The translations under genes and the position numbers were made by a program. The notes beneath the pieces are model-generated. The model was given only the letters and a program-made list of their open reading frames with translations, was not told the DNA's origin and did not search any database. From Bacteroidales bacterium (GTDB lineage: Bacteria; Bacteroidota; Bacteroidia; Bacteroidales; F082): DNA of 7,946 nucleotides. Location of the stretch: positions 1 through 7,946 of the forward strand of contig JAOZNY010000138.1 in the NCBI GenBank assembly GCA_029933565.1, in the 5' to 3' direction. Positions 1-5,684 of this stretch are shown here, in pieces; positions within the stretch are counted from its first letter, which is position 1; each line of letters starts with the position of its first letter.

Positions 1-494
1 CCATATTTTTTAACTGTTGCGATATTTGCTGCTGCAATAATCTCTTTGGCTTCATCCCAGGTTGCTCTTCTAAATCCCCCTTTTCCTCTTGCTTTCTGAT
101 ATCTTCTACGAGTTTCGGGATTATTCTGTATGTTTTCCCATGCTTTTAAGGAATCACCGGTTTTGGCTTTCTCCTCATTATATATATCTACTAAAGCTCC
201 ACGAATCATAGGATATTTTACCCTAATTGGACTGTACAAATACCATGAAAAAGAGATGCCCCTTTGGCAACCACGTGGTTCGTAAGGAGGTAATGATTTC
301 TCAAGCAAAGGATAATCCATAGCCTGAGTTTCCCATACCACAATACCATCCTTAACATGAATATTCCAACTACATCCACCTGTGCAGTTTACACCGTGAG
401 TACTGCGTACTACTTTGTCGTGCTGCCATCTGTTTCGATATAGTTCTTCCCATTTTCTGGTTTTGGGAGAGATGAGATCTTTAATCCAACTCAT
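1..494 (-). CDS. narG: Respiratory nitrate reductase alpha subunit, NarG type (N-terminal part, cut by the window edge)
   Basis: This is the molybdenum-bis-MGD catalytic subunit that reduces nitrate to nitrite with electrons from the NarH iron-sulfur subunit. Only the first 164 codons plus two bases are present and the frame is open at the left edge; full NarG is about 1200 residues. The visible part contains the segment NRWQHDKVVRSTHGVNCTGG (residues 21-40), nearly identical to the E. coli NarG motif. It supplies the ligands of the [4Fe-4S] FS0 cluster: His33, Cys37, Cys41 and, in the EPRGCQRG motif, Cys76. The RGKGGFRRATWDE stretch (136-148) is also NarG-like. No twin-arginine signal is present, so the protein should act on the cytoplasmic side. 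The N-terminus is clearly shorter than in E. coli NarG. The ATG at 492-494 lies 17 bases after the stop of the diheme cytochrome gene, which implies cotranscription. Related nitrite oxidoreductase (NxrA) or chlorate reductase alpha subunits cannot be excluded from this fragment, but the resemblance is closest to cytoplasmic NarG. Confidence 0.93.
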   Translation of the reverse strand, partial: MSWIKDLISPKTRKWEELYRNRWQHDKVVRSTHGVNCTGGCSWNIHVKDGIVVWETQAMDYPLLEKSLPPYEPRGCQRGISFSWYLYSPIRVKYPMIRGALVDIYNEEKAKTGDSLKAWENIQNNPETRRRYQKARGKGGFRRATWDEAKEIIAAANIATVKKY

Positions 495-511
495 ATAAAA
501 ATTGTTTTTTT

Positions 512-1360
512 CTAATTTATTACTGCAGATTGTCTGCTATGAATTTCGTGGTTAACACTTAGTTTTTTACGCTTAAAATAGAGTACGATAATGCTTATCA
601 TAAGTGATATGAAAACCAATATTCCAATTACTGCGAATGTGAAACCAAAATCGACGGGGTGCTGATAAATACGGTTTTCACTAACTGATCGTAAATAGGC
701 AGTTAGGTTCAGGATTTCTTCCTCAGTAAGTGATGTGTTTTTGTATGTTACTCCCATTACAGGAAAGGGTGGGTTTTTCAAAATAGCTGCAACTCCTGCA
801 CTTCCCATTATTTCATAAGTTTCGCTTAACTCTTTCGCTAAAGTGCCACTACTAAATATTCTGTCATCTTTAACTGTGTGGCATGATATGCATGATGGTC
901 CTCCGTTGGTAAGTCTTTTTTTACCACTGAAAAGAAGTAGGCCTTCTGACACATTATCTTCATTTGTATTATCTAACAAGTCAGTTGTTTCTTCCTGAAC
1001 TAAATCTACAGCACTACCTGAACTTGTTGCTCTGATGTAACTTATTACAGCCTTTGTTTGACTAACATCAAGTGGTTGATCTGGCATTAACAAACTATTG
1101 TATTCATTAAATATGGCTACGGCATCAGCATCACCACTTTTAATTACAGTTTGTGAAGACTGAATGTATGGAACAAGCCAGTCTTCGGTTCTTTTTTCAG
1201 TTATGTTTTTCAAATCCGGCCCCACCAACCTGCCTTTACCTATGGTATGACAGGGAGCACATAAGGTTGAAAATAAATCCTGACCCTCATCAGCTTTAGC
1301 TGTTGAAAAAGTAAGTAATGCCAATACAACAAAGAAGGTCTTTCTTAGAAAGTGTTTCAT
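512..1360 (-). CDS. Membrane-anchored diheme cytochrome c, probable nar operon electron-transfer partner
   Basis: Two class-I-like cytochrome c domains lie in tandem. After a Sec signal peptide (residues 1-23, ending STAKA), the first heme site is CAPCH (34-38) with probable axial Met92 in an MPDQP motif. An acidic linker (about 115-145) leads to the second site, CISCH (157-161), with probable axial Met202 in PFPVMG. One transmembrane helix (about 240-262) is followed by a basic tail beginning KRKK. This predicts periplasmic hemes and a cytoplasmic C-terminus. I start at the ATG at 1358-1360: the frame extends four codons further only to a TTG at 1370-1372, and the ATG gives a normal signal peptide. 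The gene directly precedes narG, as narC does in Thermus thermophilus, so a role in passing electrons to, or assembling, the nitrate reductase is inferred. It could also be a general cytochrome of another respiratory branch. The diheme call is firm; the partner is not. Confidence 0.9.
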   Translation of the reverse strand: MKHFLRKTFFVVLALLTFSTAKADEGQDLFSTLCAPCHTIGKGRLVGPDLKNITEKRTEDWLVPYIQSSQTVIKSGDADAVAIFNEYNSLLMPDQPLDVSQTKAVISYIRATSSGSAVDLVQEETTDLLDNTNEDNVSEGLLLFSGKKRLTNGGPSCISCHTVKDDRIFSSGTLAKELSETYEIMGSAGVAAILKNPPFPVMGVTYKNTSLTEEEILNLTAYLRSVSENRIYQHPVDFGFTFAVIGILVFISLMISIIVLYFKRKKLSVNHEIHSRQSAVIN

Positions 1361-1541
1361 AAAAATTGCCAATTAATTTCAAGCGTAAAAATATTACTTA
1401 AAATCACGGAAATTTGGTAAAACATGTGCTATATCATAATATATATTATTTCTAAATAACCGCCAAAACATCATAAAGAACTAAAAAACAGACAATAAAA
1501 CAAAATATTGAAGAAATACGCTTTGCTAATATTCGTTATAA

Positions 1542-1559
1542 ATATGATAACTATCATAT
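1542..1559. promoter_or_regulatory. Perfect palindrome, candidate CRP/FNR-family operator
   Basis: The sequence ATATGATA-AC-TATCATAT is a perfect inverted repeat with 8-base arms. Its core TGAT-N4-ATCA agrees with the FNR/DNR-type half-site arrangement TTGAT-N4-ATCAA except at the outermost base of each arm. It lies about 182 bases upstream of the diheme cytochrome start, the first gene of the putative nar operon. Control by an anaerobiosis- or NO-responsive CRP/FNR-family regulator would make sense for nitrate reductase. A degenerate -7 box (TATTTCTT on the minus strand, 1511-1518) would put the palindrome near -45, but that box matches poorly. Symmetry is observed; the regulator is inferred. 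Confidence 0.4.
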
Positions 1560-1661
1560 AATAGTTTCGAAAAACAAAGGTCAATCTCAGACATTATTTT
1601 ATTTTTTTGGTAAAAACGGCCAATAAATCCAGAATTTTGGAGAGATGAATTTTTATAAATT

Positions 1662-1711
1662 GTAAAAATAAGGGTGACGCCAATGTTATTTCATTGGGAA
1701 AGGCGGCGCAC
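1662..1711 (-). terminator. GC-rich stem-loop after the tlpA-like gene, possible terminator
   Basis: On the minus strand GTG, CGCC and AATG (1711 down to about 1682) pair with CATT, GGCG and CAC around an A-rich loop, with a bulge and one internal loop. An alternative inner stem is CCAATG/CATTGG (1680-1697). The hairpin is followed on the minus strand by a U-rich run (ccttatttttac). It begins 85 bases after the tlpA stop and is a conspicuous GC-rich island in an AT-rich gap, so a terminator for the upstream transcript is the simplest reading. The U-tract is interrupted, and a structured leader for the downstream operon is also possible. Confidence 0.35.
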
Positions 1712-1796
1712 AGAAAAACTTCAGTTTATACAGAAGTCTGTTACCTGATAAATTATTTCAAGCAGATGTTTCAGTAAAATTTATTTACCAATATAT

Positions 1797-2912
1797 TTAC
1801 TCAGCAAAAATTTCAGCAAGTTTATCTTGTAAAGCTTGTCCGCGTAAATTTTTCTCAATAATAATTCCCTCTGGGTTTAAAAGGATGTTTTGAGGTATTG
1901 ATTGAATTCCATAAAGTTTACCGGCTGCCGATGCCCAATATTTAAGATCAGAAACATGAGTCCATGTAAGCCCGTCTTTCTCAATTGCCTCAACCCATTT
2001 AGCGTGGTCCTTATCGAATGAAACACCAAATACATCGAAACCTTTATCGTGATATTTATTGTACGCTTCAACAACATTTGGGTTTTCTGCGCGGCAAGGA
2101 GAGCACCAGGAGGCCCAGAAATCAACCAAAACATATTTTCCATCAACATCTGATGAAAGGGCAATTGGATTACCTTCAGGATCGTCAAGTGTAAAGTCGA
2201 TATATTTCTGCCCAACAGCAGAGCGCTTCAAGGTAGCAACCCTATCTTTAATATTTTTCACATATTTCGATTCACTAATATTATCTGAATAAGAAGATGC
2301 AACCTCGTCAAGTTGATCGAGTTCAAACATATACGAATTACTCATTATAATAAATGCCGAAGCAACACTTTCGCTATTGTTAATTGCATAATCCAACATA
2401 CTTTGGCTTTTCTGCTCTTCAATGCCCATGTACTCATCCTCTATTTGTTGCATAGCATCTTCATCGCCTTCGGTTCTTGCCTGTTGGTATTGCTGCCCCA
2501 GTTGGGTTGCTTTTTGGTCAAAAGTGGCCAGCGATTTCATGAAATTATCATGTTCTGTGTGTGTAGCAGATCCTTCAACAACTATGTCGCGGAGGTTGTT
2601 TACATTTGTTTTTACAGTTATTTCACCTTGTTCAACAAATACAGGTATGTATCCCCTAACTCCATTAACGGTAATGTAGAAGAATTCAGGCAAGTCAATA
2701 TTTCCTTCGAAAACACCTTTGTCGGCCACCATATTTATCGAATCAACTTTAACCCATGCGCCATCTTTTCTTTGCTCCAAGTAAGCGGTATTATCACCCA
2801 ATCCAACAACTGTTGCATTAATCTTGAAATTATTGTTTGCCTTTTCTTCCTGACAAGAAAACCCAAATACTGTAATTATTACCGTAAGTACTATTATCGT
2901 TATATTTTTCAT
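1797..2912 (-). CDS. TlpA-like thiol-disulfide oxidoreductase lipoprotein with N-terminal DUF4369-like domain
   Basis: The 371-residue protein begins with a lipoprotein-type signal ending FGFSC, with Cys20 the likely lipidated residue. A beta-rich domain (about 28-115) resembles the DUF4369 domain common in front of Bacteroidota TlpA proteins. A charged, Gln/Glu-rich helical segment follows (about 120-175, possibly coiled coil). The C-terminal thioredoxin/redoxin domain (about 235-371) carries the active site WCSPC (Cys270, Cys273) and a cis-proline at Pro340 in SIPQN. Length and architecture are typical of the family. Such proteins reduce or exchange disulfides in the periplasm, for example keeping cytochrome c heme-binding cysteines reduced before heme attachment. 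That would fit a gene flanked by multiheme and diheme cytochromes, but the specific substrate is inference. It starts 62 bases after the stop of the pentaheme cytochrome gene, in the same direction, and a -7-like box suggests it also has its own promoter. Confidence 0.9.
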   Translation of the reverse strand: MKNITIIVLTVIITVFGFSCQEEKANNNFKINATVVGLGDNTAYLEQRKDGAWVKVDSINMVADKGVFEGNIDLPEFFYITVNGVRGYIPVFVEQGEITVKTNVNNLRDIVVEGSATHTEHDNFMKSLATFDQKATQLGQQYQQARTEGDEDAMQQIEDEYMGIEEQKSQSMLDYAINNSESVASAFIIMSNSYMFELDQLDEVASSYSDNISESKYVKNIKDRVATLKRSAVGQKYIDFTLDDPEGNPIALSSDVDGKYVLVDFWASWCSPCRAENPNVVEAYNKYHDKGFDVFGVSFDKDHAKWVEAIEKDGLTWTHVSDLKYWASAAGKLYGIQSIPQNILLNPEGIIIEKNLRGQALQDKLAEIFAE

Positions 2913-2929
2913 CTGTTAAATTTTGAATG

Positions 2930-2937
2930 CAAACCTA
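2930..2937 (-). promoter_or_regulatory. Candidate Bacteroidota -7 promoter box for the tlpA-like gene
   Basis: On the minus strand TAGGTTTG, followed by C, matches the Bacteroidota housekeeping -7 consensus TAnnTTTG exactly, 17 bases before the tlpA-like ATG. No good TTG -33 element is seen at the usual spacing (a TTTC lies 18 bases upstream). It would allow transcription apart from the upstream cytochrome gene. Confidence 0.35.
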
Positions 2938-2974
2938 AACAAAATTATAATTGTAGAAATGTATGTTTTGGTTT

Positions 2975-4858
2975 CTAATGAATTATTATTTTTTTGACAA
3001 GTTTTTGATTATTACTATGGAGAACTACATAATAAAGCCCCTTTTTATTCGACACAAAAATATTTACAGATTTAGTATTTGGGTTGTCAATATTTAAGTT
3101 TCTGATTATTTTTCCATCCACCGAAAACACTTGAACCAAACTCATATTTGAAACGTCAGTAACTGTAATATTACCTTTTGATGGATTTGGATAAATACTA
3201 ACGATGTTTTTATTTTCATTTGGAAGGCCCGCATAAATACTTGTTAAAGTATTGCTTTTCAATAGTACCGGGCTTTTATCAGCCTCGTTGTACATTTCTC
3301 TAAAAGCGTCGATTTTGTCTGAGGAATACGAAAACATATCTTCAAGCCATTTATTGGTAACGGTTTGATAAAATACATTTGCGTAAATAGTAATATTGCC
3401 AGTGTTTTCTTCTGTAGGAATATTAAAATGAACCTTATCCATCCCGCTTCCTTCAACACCATTTGTTTTATTAAAATCAACATCGGCAAGCGCATTGCCA
3501 ACAATTTCAGTTGTATCGTAGCTAAAATGTGTAGTAGTAAATCCAACGGGAGGAATACGATTATCTTTTAATTGAATTACCGACCTTTCCAATACTGTTG
3601 TGTAATCGCCGTTAACATCGCCCATTACCAATTCATAAATTTGTACTTGTTCAGAATTATTTATGATGTTATGGTGAGTTTCGTAAGGTATATCTTCATT
3701 AATCAGATTGAAATCACCATCGGTTTTACCGGAATGAAAAATTGTATCACCAACATTGTTAATTGCAAAAAGTTCAATAAAAACCCTACGGCTTGGATAG
3801 GCAGTTGGGAGTTTATGTCCGGCCAGATTTCCGAGTTCTACAGCAAGAAATAAAGTATCGAGGCTGCGATCATTTTCTACAATACTTAAACCCAGAGTAT
3901 TAAGCTGAAGGTTTTCGTAGGTTCTGCTAATGCTACTGTCGAAGTGAATTGCATCAGCAGTAATACCTAAATCATCAATATTGTTTTTGAGTAATTTGAG
4001 CATGAAAACATTTGCCCCGGCAAAATGGTGTTTTCCAAAAGGAGTTTTTCCTGTAAGGTTAGGGGGCATTGAACTTATTTTAACAACATCTTCTATTTCG
4101 GGCACATGGCACGAATAGCAAGAAGTACCCTGTTCGTGATAAATAGAGTTTTCCCATTCCTGATACGGTGATTGCTCCACAAATTCACCTCCGGTAGGAA
4201 CTCCATCCAAATCAAGAGGATTTGTAATTAATGTGTGGCAGGAAGCACAGAGGCGGCTGTCTTTAATATGTTCGCTGTAAACAGGATTGTAACCTGTGTG
4301 GTTTACCATAGGACCTCCAAAAGGGTTTGGATAGGGCCCATAGATAGTTTTGTTTTGGCTTGTAAGAAAATTCCCCGAAGAATTCCCCATCGACTCAGGA
4401 GTAATTTGATGACAAACAGAGCATGACACCCCATCCATTGCAAGAGGGTCGGCATTCATTTGATCCAATGAATAATGTTCTTCACCATTATAGAAAACTT
4501 CCAGACTACCCATGGGAGCGTGGCATCTAATACAAACTGTTTCTATTTCATCTTTTAACTGTGGGTTTACCAGAGTTTCGTGCGAAACCTTTGCCTGCCA
4601 AAATGGATCGCGGGCAGCGTTTGCCATCATGGTTGAGCGCCAGTCGTTTAATATGGCTATTGAATTTCCCTGTTCATCAACTTGTGAGTTATGGCACATC
4701 AGGCAAGTACCTGCCCCGGCAAAATAATCGTTGTATAAATCCGGAGGGTCAATTGCAAATGATGATATTTGGTTGTTCCACTGTTTGTGGAAATTTTGAG
4801 ATAATAAAACGGAGGAAAAGATAATTCCTAGAAATAGAAAGAGTGATATTTTTTTCAT
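2975..4858 (-). CDS. Secreted pentaheme c-type cytochrome with T9SS C-terminal sorting domain
   Basis: The 627-residue protein has a Sec signal peptide (residues 1-21, ending LLSQ) and five heme-binding motifs: CLMCH (52-56), CIRCH (109-113), CSVCH (146-150), CASCH (204-208) and CYSCH (247-251). The phrases around them (DWRSTMMANAARDPFW at 72-87; EWENSIYHEQGTSCYSCH at 234-251) are of the kind seen in multiheme cytochromes of the c554-like group. A beta-rich region follows, with the multiheme-associated motif GHKLPT (347-352), whose His348 could be a distal heme ligand. Residues 552-627 form a type A T9SS sorting domain: it opens IVSIYPNPSKGNITV and ends in a basic, hydrophobic KKIIIH tail. 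The protein should therefore cross the outer membrane and be surface-bound or released. I start at the ATG at 4856-4858; an in-frame ATG at 4898-4900 would bury the signal peptide behind 14 residues and overlap the best promoter. Extracellular electron transfer is an inference; the redox substrate is unknown. Confidence 0.92.
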   Translation of the reverse strand: MKKISLFLFLGIIFSSVLLSQNFHKQWNNQISSFAIDPPDLYNDYFAGAGTCLMCHNSQVDEQGNSIAILNDWRSTMMANAARDPFWQAKVSHETLVNPQLKDEIETVCIRCHAPMGSLEVFYNGEEHYSLDQMNADPLAMDGVSCSVCHQITPESMGNSSGNFLTSQNKTIYGPYPNPFGGPMVNHTGYNPVYSEHIKDSRLCASCHTLITNPLDLDGVPTGGEFVEQSPYQEWENSIYHEQGTSCYSCHVPEIEDVVKISSMPPNLTGKTPFGKHHFAGANVFMLKLLKNNIDDLGITADAIHFDSSISRTYENLQLNTLGLSIVENDRSLDTLFLAVELGNLAGHKLPTAYPSRRVFIELFAINNVGDTIFHSGKTDGDFNLINEDIPYETHHNIINNSEQVQIYELVMGDVNGDYTTVLERSVIQLKDNRIPPVGFTTTHFSYDTTEIVGNALADVDFNKTNGVEGSGMDKVHFNIPTEENTGNITIYANVFYQTVTNKWLEDMFSYSSDKIDAFREMYNEADKSPVLLKSNTLTSIYAGLPNENKNIVSIYPNPSKGNITVTDVSNMSLVQVFSVDGKIIRNLNIDNPNTKSVNIFVSNKKGLYYVVLHSNNQKLVKKIIIH

Positions 4859-4862
4859 GTGG

Positions 4863-4894
4863 CAAATATATAGTTTGTTGCATGTGATAACAAA
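4863..4894 (-). promoter_or_regulatory. Candidate Bacteroidota promoter for the pentaheme cytochrome gene
   Basis: On the minus strand TTTG (4894-4891) and the -7 box TATATTTG (4870-4863) are 20 bases apart, matching the Bacteroidota consensus TTG-N19-22-TAnnTTTG. The -7 box ends only four bases before the ATG of the cytochrome gene, so the transcript would have almost no leader. It lies in the 46-base gap between the divergent genes. Both elements are short and AT-rich, so chance occurrence is possible. Confidence 0.4.
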
Positions 4895-4904
4895 TAGCAT
4901 TTGG

Positions 4905-5666
4905 ATGCGTTTTGTTTCTATGAGATTTTTAGTTATTGTTGTGTTATTAAGTAGTCTGCAAATGTTTGGTCAAAATAGTTTTAAGGTCAGTCAAACAAAA
5001 CATACAAGGGTTAAGTTGGCTTATGCCGAAAAATATCAGGAAATAGAACAGCATACATCGAAACTTGGGATTGACATTAATAAAATTCAAATATTTATAC
5101 GGGCTTTTAAGAAGGAAAGAAGACTTGAACTTTGGGGCAAAAATATTGAAGATGAAAAATTTGTTTTAATTAAGAAATATCGTTTTTGTAATTTCTCTGG
5201 CAAGTTGGGGCCAAAGCGAAAACAGGGAGACAAGCAGATTCCAGAGGGTATTTATTACATCAATCGTTTTAATCCTGTAAGCAACTTTTTTCTTTCACTT
5301 GGTTTAAACTATCCAAACAAATCAGATTTGTTTTTTGCTGATAAAGACTCACCCGGTGGTGATATTTTTATTCATGGAAACTGTGTTACTATTGGTTGTA
5401 TTCCAATTACCGACGATAAAATAAAGGAACTTTACGTTTATGCCGTTGAGGCCAGAAATAATGGACAGAAAAAAATTCCGGTACATATTTTCCCTTTGCA
5501 AATGCATCATCATAAATTTAAAGAACTCAAAAATAGTTATTCAGATAATATTGAACTGATTGAGTTTTGGGAGAGTCTTTTGCCGGTTTATGAATATTTT
5601 GAGGAAAACAAACAACTTCCAAATGTTTCGGTCAACAACCAAGGAAAATACTTTATCGAACCCTAA
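4905..5666 (+). CDS. YafK-like YkuD-family (L,D-transpeptidase fold) cell-wall enzyme
   Basis: The 253-residue protein has an N-terminal signal peptide (to about FGQ, residue 22) and a YkuD domain of the YafK type (about 60-205). Visible hallmarks are the strand IFIRAFKKERRLELWGK (63-79), the conserved LGPKRKQGDKQIPEG (101-115), and the catalytic motif HGNCVTIGC with His157 and Cys165. As in E. coli YafK (DpaA), the residues after the catalytic Cys (C-I-P-I) lack the arginine of classical L,D-transpeptidases. YafK/DpaA releases peptidoglycan-linked Braun lipoprotein by amidase activity, so a hydrolase rather than a crosslinker is plausible; the target here is unknown. The frame is open back to an ATG at 4857, but that overlaps the divergent cytochrome start, so I use the ATG at 4905. 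A further in-frame ATG at 4920 gives an equally good signal peptide. It lies 18 bases upstream of the barrel gene, probably in one transcript. Confidence 0.85.
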   Translation: MRFVSMRFLVIVVLLSSLQMFGQNSFKVSQTKHTRVKLAYAEKYQEIEQHTSKLGIDINKIQIFIRAFKKERRLELWGKNIEDEKFVLIKKYRFCNFSGKLGPKRKQGDKQIPEGIYYINRFNPVSNFFLSLGLNYPNKSDLFFADKDSPGGDIFIHGNCVTIGCIPITDDKIKELYVYAVEARNNGQKKIPVHIFPLQMHHHKFKELKNSYSDNIELIEFWESLLPVYEYFEENKQLPNVSVNNQGKYFIEP

Positions 5667-5684
5667 GAATTTTATTAAATTTGT

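Larger units (their letters stand above)
1361..1796. other. Non-coding stretch between the nar-type operon and the tlpA-like gene
   Basis: This 436-base AT-rich stretch holds no credible reading frame on either strand. It lies downstream of the tlpA-like gene and upstream of the diheme cytochrome, both on the minus strand, so it should contain a terminator for the first and a promoter for the second. I see a GC-rich stem-loop at 1674-1711, a short dyad ACAGA-AG-TCTGT at 1730-1741, a weak dyad GTAAA-N5-TTTAC at 1774-1788, an 18-base palindrome at 1542-1559, and an all-AT palindrome at 1436-1449. I found no exact Bacteroidota -7 box (TAnnTTTG) on the minus strand. Confidence 0.7.

Noticed and set aside
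1361..1372. Extension of the diheme cytochrome to a TTG start at 1372.
   Set aside because: The ATG at 1358-1360 gives a textbook signal peptide; the extra four codons add nothing and need a rare start codon.
1436..1449. Perfect palindrome ATAATATATATTAT.
   Set aside because: It is only A and T in a very AT-rich stretch, so chance symmetry is likely and no operator family is suggested.
1660..1745. Possible metabolite riboswitch (considered cobalamin, TPP, SAM, FMN, fluoride and molybdenum-cofactor classes).
   Set aside because: None of the conserved core motifs of these classes could be found on either strand.
1774..1788. Dyad GTAAA-N5-TTTAC just after the tlpA-like stop.
   Set aside because: The stem is only five base pairs, mostly A-T, with no T-run, too weak for a terminator.
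2313..2978. A long open frame on the plus strand (about 221 codons) covering the start of the tlpA-like gene.
   Set aside because: It is antisense to a well-supported lipoprotein with domain motifs, and its translation is rich in Cys, Ile and Asn with no recognisable domain.
4859..4900. Extension of the pentaheme cytochrome to an upstream ATG at 4900.
   Set aside because: It would put 14 residues before the signal peptide and overlap both the promoter-like elements and the divergent gene's leader.
5676..5683. TAAATTTG, an exact -7 box directly before the barrel gene.
   Set aside because: No TTG is present at -33 spacing, the box ends one base before the ATG, and the short gap to the upstream gene favours cotranscription.
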